Origin: an uncultured Parabacteroides sp.
GTDB lineage: Bacteria; Bacteroidota; Bacteroidia; Bacteroidales; Tannerellaceae
Length of the DNA: 47,414 nucleotides
Assembly: GCA_944325335.1 (NCBI GenBank)
Contig: CALUZR010000023.1
Coordinates: forward strand, 1-47,414
Reading direction: 5' to 3'
Part shown: positions 23,266 through 32,084 of the stretch, one piece after another
Layout: every line of letters begins with the position of its first letter
How positions within the stretch are numbered: the first letter of the stretch is position 1
Notes under the pieces: model-generated
The model's input: the letters and a program-made list of their open reading frames with translations, nothing else
What the model was told of the DNA's origin: nothing
Databases searched by the model: none
Position numbers and translations under genes: made by a program

Positions 23266-24462
23266 ATGGAAACATATCAAGTAAACGAGAATGGTTATTA
23301 TGGTGAGTTTGGCGGGGCGTATATCCCGGAAATCCTCTATCGGTGCGTAGAGAACTTGCGGGAGAATTACCGTGCTATCCTGGAGGACGAGGACTTCCAA
23401 GCAGAATATCAACGGCTCCTTCGGGATTATGTCGGGCGTCCCTCTCCTCTCTATCTGGCACGTCGGCTCAGCGCGCAATATGGATGTAAGATTTACCTCA
23501 AGCGCGAAGACTTGAACCATACGGGTGCTCATAAGATAAATAATGCTTTGGGGCAAGTCCTCCTCGCCCGGAGGATGGGCAAACAACGCATCATTGCCGA
23601 GACGGGCGCCGGGCAACATGGCGTCGCGACGGCCACAGCATGCGCATTGATGAATATGGAGTGCGTCGTGTATATGGGCAAGACCGACGTGGAACGCCAG
23701 CGGGCGAACGTAGAGAAGATGCAAATGCTCGGTGCGCGGGTCGTCCCAGTTACATCGGGCAATATGACGCTCAAAGATGCGACGAACGAAGCCATCCGCG
23801 ACTGGTGCTGCCATCCCTCGGATACGTATTATGTCATAGGCTCGACCGTGGGACCGCATCCTTATCCCGACATGGTGGCCCGCTTGCAGTCGGTCATCAG
23901 TCAAGAGATAAAGGAACAACTCCAAGAGCACGAAGGACGGGACTATCCCGATTACCTCATCGCCTGCGTCGGCGGAGGGAGCAATGCGGCGGGGACCATT
24001 TATCATTACTTAGATGACCAACGGGTACAGATCGTCCTGGCCGAGGCGGGCGGTCTGGGTATCACCTCGGGAAAGAGCGCGGCGACTATCCATTTAGGGA
24101 AGAAAGGCATTATCCACGGAGCGCGTACCCTGGTCATGCAGAACGAAGACGGGCAAATCGAAGAGCCCTATTCTATCTCCGCAGGATTGGATTATCCGGG
24201 CATCGGGCCTTTGCACGCCAATCTGGCAGCCCAACATCGGGCACAAATCCTGGCCATCAACGACGACGAAGCCCTCCAAGCCGCCTTTCTCCTGACGCGC
24301 CTCGAAGGTATTATCCCGGCATTGGAAAGTGCCCACGCGCTGGGAGCTCTTCCGAAGCTTCGCTTCAAGCCAGAAGAGGTAGTGGTCTTGACCGTTTCCG
24401 GACGAGGCGATAAAGACATGGACACTTACCTCAAAGTCATCAAAGAATATCAACCTCAATAA
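23266..24462 (+). CDS. trpB: Tryptophan synthase beta chain
   Basis: This 398-aa PLP enzyme joins indole and serine to make tryptophan in the alpha2-beta2 complex with TrpA. The PLP lysine is in HTGAHKINNA (residue ~88), the catalytic Glu region is AETGAGQHG and the phosphate-binding loop is VGGGSNAAG. Length is normal (~395). ATG 23266 begins METYQVNENGYYGEFGGAY, the usual N-terminus. It is the first structural gene, 124 bp after the leader peptide, and the trp order B-E-G-D-C-F-A is the common Bacteroides arrangement. Confidence 0.97.
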   Translation: METYQVNENGYYGEFGGAYIPEILYRCVENLRENYRAILEDEDFQAEYQRLLRDYVGRPSPLYLARRLSAQYGCKIYLKREDLNHTGAHKINNALGQVLLARRMGKQRIIAETGAGQHGVATATACALMNMECVVYMGKTDVERQRANVEKMQMLGARVVPVTSGNMTLKDATNEAIRDWCCHPSDTYYVIGSTVGPHPYPDMVARLQSVISQEIKEQLQEHEGRDYPDYLIACVGGGSNAAGTIYHYLDDQRVQIVLAEAGGLGITSGKSAATIHLGKKGIIHGARTLVMQNEDGQIEEPYSISAGLDYPGIGPLHANLAAQHRAQILAINDDEALQAAFLLTRLEGIIPALESAHALGALPKLRFKPEEVVVLTVSGRGDKDMDTYLKVIKEYQPQ

Positions 24463-24472
24463 ACCCAACAAT

Positions 24473-25879
24473 ATGAACATGTACACGTATCAGACCGTCA
24501 CCCGCCGGGTGTTAGGAGACCTCCAGACGCCCGTCGGCATTTACCTGAAAGTGCGGGATATCTATCCGGAATCGGCCCTGTTGGAGAGTTCCGACTTCCA
24601 TGGACATGAGAACAGCCTCTCCTTTATTGCCCTTCGTCCGATTGCTTCGGTGGGCGTCAACCGGGGAGCTTGCCAGATGCGTTTCCCCGACGGGCAAGAA
24701 GAGCATGTACCTCTTACGCCGACTTTCCGGGTCGAGGAGGCCTTAAATCGCTTTCTCTCCCGCTTCCAAGTAGAAGGCGAACAAAGCGAACGATGCGGGC
24801 TCTTCGGCTACACGGCATTCGATGCGGTCCGCTATTTCGAACCGATTCCCGTCCCCGAGTCGCACCACGAAGAGAACGACGCGCCCGACCTATATTATAT
24901 AATGTATAAATACCTCATCATCTTCGACCATTTCCGAAACGAGCTGACCCTTGTCGAGCTCTTGGCTCCGGGCGAATCTTCATCGCTGGACGAGGTAGAG
25001 GCGGCTATCCAGAACCGGAACTACGCCTCCTACAATTTCCGGCGCGAGGGCGAAGAACACTCTCCTATCACAGACGATGAACACCGCGAACACATCCGTG
25101 CCGGCATCCGCCATTGCCTCCGGGGCGATGTTTTCCAGATTGTCCTGAGCCGCCGCTTCGAACAGGCTTTCTCGGGAGACGACTTCAAGGTCTACCGCGC
25201 CCTGCGGAGCATCAATCCTTCGCCTTATCTCTTCTATTTCGACTTCGGAGGTTTCCGCATCTTCGGTTCTTCGCCCGAGACGCATTGCAAGATCGTAGGA
25301 CGGCATGCGACTATCGACCCGATTGCAGGCACGGCCTTCCGCACGGGCGACGTCGAAGAAGACAAACGCCGGACCGAAGCGCTCCGGCAAGACCCGAAAG
25401 AGAACGCCGAGCATGTCATGTTGGTCGACTTGGCACGCAACGACCTCTCCCGCAATGCCACCCACGTGCAGGTAGACTTCTACAAAGAGATACAATACTA
25501 CAGCCACGTGATCCATTTGGTCTCCCGCGTATCGGGCGACCTGCTTCCCGACGCTTCACCCATCCAAGCATTCATCGACACGTTCCCGGCCGGGACATTG
25601 AGCGGCGCACCGAAAGTACGCGCCATGCAGCTCATTACCGAGATAGAGGGAATGAACCGCGGAGCGTATGGCGGTTGCATCGGCTTTATCGGGCTGAACG
25701 GCGACCTCAACCAAGCCATCACCATCCGTACGTTCGTAAGCCGGGGCAATGTCCTTTACTACCAGGCGGGCGGCGGCATTGTGGCGAAGAGCGACGTCGA
25801 GCGGGAATTACAGGAAGTAAACAACAAGCTGGGAGCGCTCAAGCGGGCGGTCCTCTTGGCGGAATCTTTGAAGAACTAA
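24473..25879 (+). CDS. trpE: Anthranilate synthase component I
   Basis: This 468-aa enzyme makes anthranilate from chorismate, using ammonia from TrpG. The tryptophan-binding LLESSDFHG motif (~36-44) suggests feedback inhibition. The catalytic domain has GSSPETHCKIVGR, DPIAGTAFRTG, MLVDLARNDLSR, GAPKVRAMQLI and QAGGGIVAKSD. Length is normal. It begins 10 bp after trpB; ATG 24479 is an alternative start two codons downstream. TrpE and TrpG are separate proteins, not fused. Confidence 0.97.
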   Translation: MNMYTYQTVTRRVLGDLQTPVGIYLKVRDIYPESALLESSDFHGHENSLSFIALRPIASVGVNRGACQMRFPDGQEEHVPLTPTFRVEEALNRFLSRFQVEGEQSERCGLFGYTAFDAVRYFEPIPVPESHHEENDAPDLYYIMYKYLIIFDHFRNELTLVELLAPGESSSLDEVEAAIQNRNYASYNFRREGEEHSPITDDEHREHIRAGIRHCLRGDVFQIVLSRRFEQAFSGDDFKVYRALRSINPSPYLFYFDFGGFRIFGSSPETHCKIVGRHATIDPIAGTAFRTGDVEEDKRRTEALRQDPKENAEHVMLVDLARNDLSRNATHVQVDFYKEIQYYSHVIHLVSRVSGDLLPDASPIQAFIDTFPAGTLSGAPKVRAMQLITEIEGMNRGAYGGCIGFIGLNGDLNQAITIRTFVSRGNVLYYQAGGGIVAKSDVERELQEVNNKLGALKRAVLLAESLKN

Positions 25880-25894
25880 TTAATACCTACAACG

Positions 25895-26461
25895 ATGCGA
25901 ATCCTTTTATTTGACAATTACGACTCTTTTACCTACAATATCCTTCACCTGCTCCGCGAATTGGGAGCAGATGCCGAAGTGCGCCGGAACGACCAAATCA
26001 CCCTCGACGAGGTAGCTCCTTACGATAAGATTATCCTCTCGCCCGGTCCCGGCATTCCCGAAGAGGCAGGCATCCTTTTACCTTTGATCAAGACGTATGC
26101 CTCCTCGAAACCTATGCTGGGCGTCTGCCTGGGCGAGCAAGCCATCGGACAGGCGTTCGGGGCGAAACTTCGGAATCTCCCGTCGGTCTTCCATGGCGTG
26201 CAATCGGATGTCCGCGTGACTATCGACAATCCTTTGCTGGGTGAGGCAGGGCGCACGTACCGCGTCGGGCGATACCATTCGTGGGTAGTTTCCGACGAGG
26301 CGTTTCCCCCTTGCCTTGAAGTCTTGGCGCGGGATAACGAGGACGGCCTCATCATGGCGCTCCGTCATCGCACCTATCCGCTCTATGGCATCCAGTTCCA
26401 TCCCGAATCGGTCTTGACGCCTGAAGGAAAGGAGATGATTCAACATTGGTTGGAAATCTAA
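25895..26461 (+). CDS. trpG: Anthranilate synthase component II (glutamine amidotransferase)
   Basis: This 188-aa class I amidotransferase supplies ammonia to TrpE. The nucleophile cysteine is in MLGVCLGEQAIG (~79), and the His-Glu pair is in GIQFHPESVLTP (~168-170). The common GVCLGHQ reads GVCLGEQ here, a substitution next to, not in, the catalytic triad. The oxyanion region LSPGPGIPEEAG is present. It starts 15 bp after trpE. The same fold can serve p-aminobenzoate synthesis (PabA), but the trp context favours TrpG. Confidence 0.95.
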   Translation: MRILLFDNYDSFTYNILHLLRELGADAEVRRNDQITLDEVAPYDKIILSPGPGIPEEAGILLPLIKTYASSKPMLGVCLGEQAIGQAFGAKLRNLPSVFHGVQSDVRVTIDNPLLGEAGRTYRVGRYHSWVVSDEAFPPCLEVLARDNEDGLIMALRHRTYPLYGIQFHPESVLTPEGKEMIQHWLEI

Positions 26462-26475
26462 TGAGACAATCATTC

Positions 26476-26582
26476 GCACACAGATAACACAGATGCGACA
26501 GATGACCACAGATAAAGGGTTAAGTCTGAAATTAAGAATAAAAATCTGTGCAAATCTGTCTTGATCTGTGTAATCTGTGTGC
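26476..26582. repeat. Inverted repeat of CACACAGAT type between trpG and trpD
   Basis: Arms at 26476-26494 and 26564-26582 pair with one mismatch (GCACACAGATAACACAGAT and its complement). Further CAGAT/ATCTG copies lie between them. It is the A-for-G variant of the repeat at 951-1079, inserted within the trp operon without breaking it. Confidence 0.85.
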
Positions 26583-26617
26583 CATAAATATACATGATAA
26601 ATGAAAATAAACAAGAG

Positions 26618-27616
26618 ATGAAAGATATATTATACAGGCTCTTCGAGCATCAATACTTGGGACGGGACGAGGCACGGCGCATCCTCCAGTCCATTACGGC
26701 AGGCCAATATACCGAGGCGCAGGTGGCCAGCCTCATTACCGTATTCCTCATGCGCAACATCAGTCCGGAGGAGCTGGCGGGTTTCCGCGATGCCCTGCTT
26801 GATATGCGTGTGCCCATCGACCTTTCGGAATATGCGCCTCTCGACATCGTCGGTACCGGAGGAGACGGGAAGAATACGTTTAATATCAGCACGGCGGCCT
26901 GCTTGGTCGTGGCAGGTGCCGGATATCCGGTCGTAAAGCACGGGAATTATGGTGCGACATCAGTCAGCGGCGCGAGCAACGTGATGGAGCAACACGGCTT
27001 AAAGTTCACTACGAACGTGGACCGTCATCGTCGTTCGCTCGACGCGTGCCGCTTCGCTTACCTCCATGCGCCCCTCTTCAACCCCGCGCTCAAAGCCGTG
27101 GCTTCGGTCAGGAAGAACCTCGGCGTGCGCACCTTCTTCAATATGTTGGGGCCGTTGGTCAATCCGGTGCTCCCGGCGTACCAGCTCCTGGGGGTGTATA
27201 ACCTTCCGCTCATGCGCCTTTACAATTACACGTACCAAGACAGCTCGACACGTTATGCGATTGTCCATAGCCTCGACGGGTACGATGAAATCTCGCTCAC
27301 GGGCGAATTTAAAGTCATCATGAAAGACCGGGAGAAACTCTACACGCCCGAGATGCTCGGCCTTCCCCATTGCGCGGAAGCGGAATTGGACGGAGGATCG
27401 ACGCCGGAAGAGGCCGCCCGCCTGTTCGACCGCGTCTTGCAAGGGGAAGCCACCGAGGCGCAACTGAACTGCGTCCTGGCGAATGCCGCCTTTGCCATCC
27501 GGGTCGTTTGTCCGGAAAAGAGCGTGTCGGAATGCTTGGACGAGGCGAAGGCATCCCTCTTGGGTGGGCGCGCCCGCGAAGTGTTGCAGAAGAGCATACA
27601 GATTTATAACGCATAA
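26618..27616 (+). CDS. trpD: Anthranilate phosphoribosyltransferase
   Basis: This ~332-aa enzyme attaches phosphoribosyl pyrophosphate to anthranilate. Its hallmarks are the PRPP loop GTGGDGKNTFNIST (~78-91), VKHGNYGATS and the anthranilate-binding stretch around VRKNLGVRTFFNMLGPLVNP. ATG 26618 (MKDILYRLFEHQYL) matches the usual N-terminus; ATG 26594 would add eight residues. It follows trpG after a repeat-filled 156-bp gap and is followed by a 458-bp repeat-rich gap before trpC. Confidence 0.95.
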   Translation: MKDILYRLFEHQYLGRDEARRILQSITAGQYTEAQVASLITVFLMRNISPEELAGFRDALLDMRVPIDLSEYAPLDIVGTGGDGKNTFNISTAACLVVAGAGYPVVKHGNYGATSVSGASNVMEQHGLKFTTNVDRHRRSLDACRFAYLHAPLFNPALKAVASVRKNLGVRTFFNMLGPLVNPVLPAYQLLGVYNLPLMRLYNYTYQDSSTRYAIVHSLDGYDEISLTGEFKVIMKDREKLYTPEMLGLPHCAEAELDGGSTPEEAARLFDRVLQGEATEAQLNCVLANAAFAIRVVCPEKSVSECLDEAKASLLGGRAREVLQKSIQIYNA

Positions 27617-27728
27617 AAAGACAAACATCCGCAATGGTCCTATCGGAAAAGCCGGGAGAAAAAGGGAAAACATCCCAAGAAAAAGTGAAAAGGTCCGACC
27701 AAAAAGTTGAAAGGTCGGAGAAATTCTC

Positions 27729-27811
27729 TATCTTTAGGCTAAAGATACATATCTGCAACCTAAAGATACATATCTGCAGCCTAAAGATATATATCTTTAA
27801 GCTAAAGATAG
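27729..27811. repeat. 21-bp tandem palindromic repeat in the trpD-trpC gap
   Basis: Four units begin at 27729, 27750, 27771 and 27792. The consensus is TATCTxxAGGCTAAAGATACA, and the outer units contain the dyad TATCTTTAG-sCTAAAGATA. The array is itself symmetric (CTATCTTTAGG... ...CTAAAGATAG). The core equals that of the palindrome at 18251-18301. Confidence 0.88.
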
Positions 27812-27900
27812 AGTTTTCCTCGGATGTTTCGAACTTTTCCGACGGACGTAAGGAACTTTCCCTGGGGCGAATGCAAGTTTTTCTCCCAGCCATTCCTTTC

Positions 27901-27966
27901 CGTCATCCCGGCCTTCTCTGCTCGTCATCCCGACCCTCTCTTCCCGTCATCCCGACCGAAGTGGAG
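27901..27966. repeat. 22-bp tandem repeat CGTCATCCCG in the trpD-trpC gap
   Basis: CGTCATCCCG starts at 27901, 27923 and 27945, an exact 22-bp period. It is followed by a GTGGAGGGATCTC segment and a CTCGACAAGCTCGAG palindrome. It resembles a dispersed Bacteroidota intergenic repeat (from memory). The remaining gap sequence up to trpC is otherwise featureless apart from ATAAACTCATAAAC-type short repeats before the start codon. Confidence 0.8.
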
Positions 27967-28074
27967 GGATCTCTCGACAAGCTCGAGAGGACATGTAAGG
28001 AAGCCCGAGACGACATGGAGATGTTCATAAACACATAAACTGATAAACTCATAAACTGATAAACTCAAAACAAA

Positions 28075-28902
28075 ATGAAAGACATATTAGATTGGATACG
28101 AGACGAGAAGCTGGCAGAAGTCTCGAGAAGGAAAATGGAATTGCCAGTAGAAGCCATGCACCACGCGCTGGCCAAGAAACCGAGAAGGGATGTGCGCTCG
28201 CTCAGCCATTCGCTCCGGGCATCCCGCACGGGCATCATCGCCGAGTTCAAACGGAAAAGCCCTTCGAAGGGATGGATCGCGCCCGACGCGCTGGTGGGAG
28301 ACATCGTCCCGAAGTACGAACACGCCGGCGCTTCGGCTTGCTCCGTGCTGGGAGACAAGCATTTCTTTGGAGGTTCGATGGAAGATGTACGGCGGGCAAG
28401 GCAAGCTACCTCGCACGTACCTATATTATATAAGGAGTTCCTCGTGAATGCATACCAAGTGTACGAAGCCCGGATGATTGGAGCGGATGCGATCCTGCTT
28501 ATCGCCGCCCTCCTCTCGCCCGAAGATTGCCGGGAGTGGGCGAAGTTAGCCAATAGCTTGGGGCTGGAAGTGTTGCTCGAAGTGCATAGCCTCGACGAAT
28601 TGGAGTACCTGAATCCGCATGTGCAAGTATTGGGAGTCAACAACCGGGACTTGCATACCTTCACGACCGGACTTGCCGAGGCGGAACGGATGGCAAAGGA
28701 AATCCAGGACCGGTTGGCAGGGATGGCACAAAAGCCCGTCCTCATCTCGGAAAGCGGACTCAAGGACGCGCACACCATCCGCCGCCTTCGCCAGATGGGC
28801 TACGAGGGATTCCTGATTGGAGAATATTTCATGCGGCAAGTCTCGCCCGCCGAGACTTTGCACGAACTGATTCAAGCCTTGGAAAGCGATGAAGCTCGTT
28901 AA
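28075..28902 (+). CDS. trpC: Indole-3-glycerol phosphate synthase
   Basis: This 275-aa TIM-barrel enzyme closes the indole ring of tryptophan. Conserved pieces are IAEFKRKSPSKG (the catalytic lysine region, ~60), VLGDKHFFGGS, LYKEFLVNAYQV, LLEVHSLDEL, GVNNRDLHTF and SESGL. Length is slightly above the ~260 aa usual. Its last codons overlap trpF by 14 bp, so trpC-F-A are translationally coupled. It is separated from trpD by the repeat block. Confidence 0.96.
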   Translation: MKDILDWIRDEKLAEVSRRKMELPVEAMHHALAKKPRRDVRSLSHSLRASRTGIIAEFKRKSPSKGWIAPDALVGDIVPKYEHAGASACSVLGDKHFFGGSMEDVRRARQATSHVPILYKEFLVNAYQVYEARMIGADAILLIAALLSPEDCREWAKLANSLGLEVLLEVHSLDELEYLNPHVQVLGVNNRDLHTFTTGLAEAERMAKEIQDRLAGMAQKPVLISESGLKDAHTIRRLRQMGYEGFLIGEYFMRQVSPAETLHELIQALESDEAR

Positions 28903-29509
28903 GGTATGCGGCATGTGCGAGGCGGGGAATATCCAAGAAGTGGCCCGATGCGGTGCGGACTGGATGGGCTTTATCTTCTACGATAAATCGCCGAGGCGGT
29001 TCCGGGGAGAAGCGATAAACCTCCCGAAGGAAATCAAACGGGTCGGCGTATTCGTAAACAATACGGTGGAAGAAATCCGCCCGATAGCCCGCCGGTTCGC
29101 CCTCGACCTTATCCAACTCCACGGAACGGAAAGCCCCGAGACATGCGCCCAGCTACAGGAAGAAGGGTATCAGACCGTCAAGGCCATAGCCGTATCCAGC
29201 GAAGCCGACATGGAGCAAACGCCCCGATACGAAGCGAGCGTGGACTATTTCCTGTTCGATACCCGTTGCGCGGGCTATGGAGGTTCAGGGCAAAGCTTCG
29301 ATTGGTCCATCCTCCAAGCCTACCCAAGCGAAGTGCCTTTCCTTCTGAGCGGCGGGTTGAAGCCGGAAAGCCTCGAAGCCCTTCAAGCCTTGCGCCACCC
29401 GAAGTGGGTCGGCATCGACCTGAACAGCGGCTTCGAGCTCCGGCCCGGAGAGAAAGACGCCGCTTCTTTACAACATTTTATTCACGCATTTAAAAGACAA
29501 AGACAATGA
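28889..29509 (+). CDS. trpF: Phosphoribosylanthranilate isomerase
   Basis: This 206-aa TIM-barrel enzyme converts phosphoribosylanthranilate for TrpC. It shows the KVCGM catalytic-cysteine start (~5-9), GFIFYDKSPRRF, VGVFVNN, LDLIQLHGTES, LLSGGL and GIDLNSGFE. Length is normal. It overlaps trpC by 14 bp and trpA by 4 bp. TrpC and TrpF are separate proteins here, unlike the fused enteric enzyme. Confidence 0.96.
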   Translation: MKLVKVCGMCEAGNIQEVARCGADWMGFIFYDKSPRRFRGEAINLPKEIKRVGVFVNNTVEEIRPIARRFALDLIQLHGTESPETCAQLQEEGYQTVKAIAVSSEADMEQTPRYEASVDYFLFDTRCAGYGGSGQSFDWSILQAYPSEVPFLLSGGLKPESLEALQALRHPKWVGIDLNSGFELRPGEKDAASLQHFIHAFKRQRQ

Positions 29510-30279
29510 ACCGCATTACATCTTTATTCGAAACAAAACAAAACAATATCTTATCCATCTACTACCCGGCGGGCTATCCGAACTTAGAAGATACGCTTCC
29601 CATCCTCCATACCTTGCAAGACAAGGGCATCAATATGGTTGAAATCGGCATCCCCTTCTCCGACCCGATGGCCGACGGGCCGGTCATACAGGAAGCCTCC
29701 ACCCAAGCCCTCCGAAATGGCATCACCCTGAAGCGCATCTTCGAGCAACTGCGCCCGATGCGTGCGGAAGGCATCACGATGCCCGTCCTGCTTATGGGTT
29801 ATCTCAATCCGGTGATGCAATACGGGTTCGAACGCTTCTGCCAATCGTGCGTCGAAGTGGGTGTGGATGGCGTCATCATCCCCGACCTGCCCTTCGCCGA
29901 CTACTTGGCCGACTACAAACCCCTGGCCGACCGCTACGGCTTGAAGATGGTCATGCTCATCACGCCCGAGACCTCCGAAGCCCGCATCCGCCAAATAGAC
30001 CAGCACACCTCCGGGTTCATCTATATGGTATCGAGCGCCGCCACGACGGGAGCCCAGCAGAGCTTCGACGCACAAAAGCAAGCCTACTTCCAAAAGATAG
30101 ATGCCCTGCACCTCACGAACCCGCGCCTCGTCGGATTCGGTATCAGCAACAAAGCTACTTACGAGGCAGCTGCCCGCCATTCGTCGGGCGGTATCATCGG
30201 GAGCCGGTTCGTCCAATTATTGAAGAGCGAAACGGGCGCCGGGCAAGCTATCGATAAACTTCTGGAGGCGATACGCTGA
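29506..30279 (+). CDS. trpA: Tryptophan synthase alpha chain
   Basis: This 257-aa TIM-barrel subunit cleaves indole-3-glycerol phosphate to indole, which is channelled to TrpB. The catalytic Glu is in [10 protein letters not shown] (~46) and the catalytic Asp in [16 protein letters not shown] and [11 protein letters not shown] are also conserved. It starts inside the trpF stop (ATGA overlap). It ends the trp operon, and no hairpin terminator is obvious before guaA. Confidence 0.96.
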   Translation: MNRITSLFETKQNNILSIYYPAGYPNLEDTLPILHTLQDKGINMVEIGIPFSDPMADGPVIQEASTQALRNGITLKRIFEQLRPMRAEGITMPVLLMGYLNPVMQYGFERFCQSCVEVGVDGVIIPDLPFADYLADYKPLADRYGLKMVMLITPETSEARIRQIDQHTSGFIYMVSSAATTGAQQSFDAQKQAYFQKIDALHLTNPRLVGFGISNKATYEAAARHSSGGIIGSRFVQLLKSETGAGQAIDKLLEAIR

Positions 30280-30337
30280 ATATCTGGAATATTTTCCGTA
30301 CCTTTGCCTCACTTCAATAATCATAATTAGTAATTGC

Positions 30338-31858
30338 ATGCACGAAAGACTTATTATCCTTGATTTCGGTTCGCAGACCACCCAGCTCATCGGACGCCGT
30401 GTCCGCGAGTTGAACATGTACTGCGAAATCGTGCCCTACAACAAGTTCCCGCACGAGGCGACCGACGTGAAAGGCGTCATCCTTTCAGGAAGTCCCTATT
30501 CCGTCTACGACGAGAATGCCTTCAAAGCGGACTTGAGCCAGATACGCGGCAAGTATCCCGTGTTGGGCATCTGCTACGGGGCGCAATTCATCGCTTATAC
30601 GTCGGGCGGCAAGGTCGAACCGGCCAACTCCCGCGAATACGGACGTGCCAACCTGACGACTATCGACGCGAACGACCCGCTCTTCCGTGGTATCCAGCCA
30701 GGTTCCCAGATTTGGATGTCGCACGGCGATACCATTACGCAACTCCCGGACAACTTCCATATCATCGCCAGCACAGACGACGTGCAGAACGCCGCCTACC
30801 GCGTAGAGGGCGAACAGACATGGGGCGTACAATTCCATCCGGAAGTATTCCACACCGTAGATGGTACGAAACTGCTCGACAACTTCCTGAACATCTGCGG
30901 ATGCGCCAAAGACTGGACCCCGGCTTCGTTCATCGAATCGACCGTGGCCGAGCTGAAAGAGAAGTTGGGAGACGACAAAGTGATCCTCGCCCTCTCGGGT
31001 GGCGTAGACTCATCGGTAACGGCCGTATTGCTCAATAAAGCGATTGGCAAGAACCTGACTTGTATCTTCGTAGACCATGGGCTCCTTCGCAAGAACGAGT
31101 TCGAAAACGTATTGCGGGACTACGAGCACCTGGGCTTAAACGTGATTGGCGTCAATGCCAAAGCCAAGTTCTATAGCGAACTGGCGGGCGTGACCGACCC
31201 TGAGAAGAAACGCAAAATCATCGGCAAAGGCTTCATCGACGTATTCGACGAAGAGGCCCGCAAGCTGAAAGACATCAAATGGTTGGGACAAGGTACCATC
31301 TACCCGGACGTCATCGAGTCGCTCTCCATCACCGGTACGACCATCAAGAGCCACCACAACGTAGGCGGTCTGCCCAAGGAGATGAACCTCAAGCTCGTAG
31401 AGCCGCTCCGCCTCTTGTTTAAAGACGAAGTGCGCCGCGTAGGTCTCGAACTGGGAATGCAAGAGCACCTCATCAAGCGCCATCCGTTCCCCGGTCCCGG
31501 CCTGGGCATCCGCATCTTGGGCGATATCACTGAAGAGAAGGTACGCATCCTGCAAGATGCCGACGACATCTACATGTCCCTCATGCGCGAATGGGGCCTC
31601 TACGACAAGATCTGGCAAGCCGGCGCCATCCTACTCCCGATCCGTTCGGTAGGCGTCATGGGCGACGAACGCACGTACGAGAATACCGTAGCCCTCCGCG
31701 CCGTGACATCTTCCGATGCCATGACCGCCGATTGGGCGCACCTGCCTTATGAGTTCCTGGCCAAAGTGTCCAACGAAATCATCAACAAGGTGAAAGGCGT
31801 GAACCGCGTCGTGTACGACATCAGCTCGAAACCACCCGCAACGATCGAATGGGAGTAA
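30338..31858 (+). CDS. guaA: GMP synthase (glutamine-hydrolysing)
   Basis: This 506-aa enzyme turns XMP into GMP with ATP and glutamine. The N-terminal amidotransferase domain has the nucleophile in VLGICYGAQ (~81) and GVQFHPE (~170). The PP-loop ATPase domain has [11 protein letters not shown] (~220), and the C-terminal dimerisation domain ends [18 protein letters not shown], as is typical. A TACCTTTG -7 box at 30299-30306 could drive it separately from trp, but no -33 box is clear. A terminator and then the integrated element follow. Confidence 0.98.
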   Translation: MHERLIILDFGSQTTQLIGRRVRELNMYCEIVPYNKFPHEATDVKGVILSGSPYSVYDENAFKADLSQIRGKYPVLGICYGAQFIAYTSGGKVEPANSREYGRANLTTIDANDPLFRGIQPGSQIWMSHGDTITQLPDNFHIIASTDDVQNAAYRVEGEQTWGVQFHPEVFHTVDGTKLLDNFLNICGCAKDWTPASFIESTVAELKEKLGDDKVILALSGGVDSSVTAVLLNKAIGKNLTCIFVDHGLLRKNEFENVLRDYEHLGLNVIGVNAKAKFYSELAGVTDPEKKRKIIGKGFIDVFDEEARKLKDIKWLGQGTIYPDVIESLSITGTTIKSHHNVGGLPKEMNLKLVEPLRLLFKDEVRRVGLELGMQEHLIKRHPFPGPGLGIRILGDITEEKVRILQDADDIYMSLMREWGLYDKIWQAGAILLPIRSVGVMGDERTYENTVALRAVTSSDAMTADWAHLPYEFLAKVSNEIINKVKGVNRVVYDISSKPPATIEWE

Positions 31859-31886
31859 AATCATTCAATTTTAGACCTATTTTCAT

Positions 31887-31924
31887 TAGCCTCAGCTCTT
31901 AAAAAGTTGGGGCTATTTCATTTA
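31887..31924 (+). terminator. Terminator of guaA
   Basis: TAGCCTCAGCT pairs over 11 bp (including G-U pairs) with AGTTGGGGCTA around CTTAAAA, followed by TTTCATTTATT. Confidence 0.75.
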
Positions 31925-31991
31925 TTCTCAGATAATACGCTGGTTTTTAGATATGTTTTACATCTGTTAAAGGTCGAGTTAATAAATGTAT

Positions 31992-32015
31992 TTTGATACC
32001 ACTTTTTGATACCAC
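31992..32015. repeat. Left attachment site (24-bp direct repeat)
   Basis: The sequence is TTTGATACCAC, then TT, then TTTGATACCAC again (13-bp internal period). The same 24 bp recur exactly at 44181-44204, with different flanking bases on both sides, which fixes the repeat's edges. Confidence 0.8.
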
Positions 32016-32084
32016 CTTATTTGGGCTTGATTTGCAGGAGTTGGCTTTTCCTACTATTTTTGTAGAAACAAAAAGGCTAGGTTT

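Noticed and set aside
25114..25914. 266-aa frame overlapping trpE
   Set aside because: It is a +1 shadow of the trpE reading frame with no recognisable motif.
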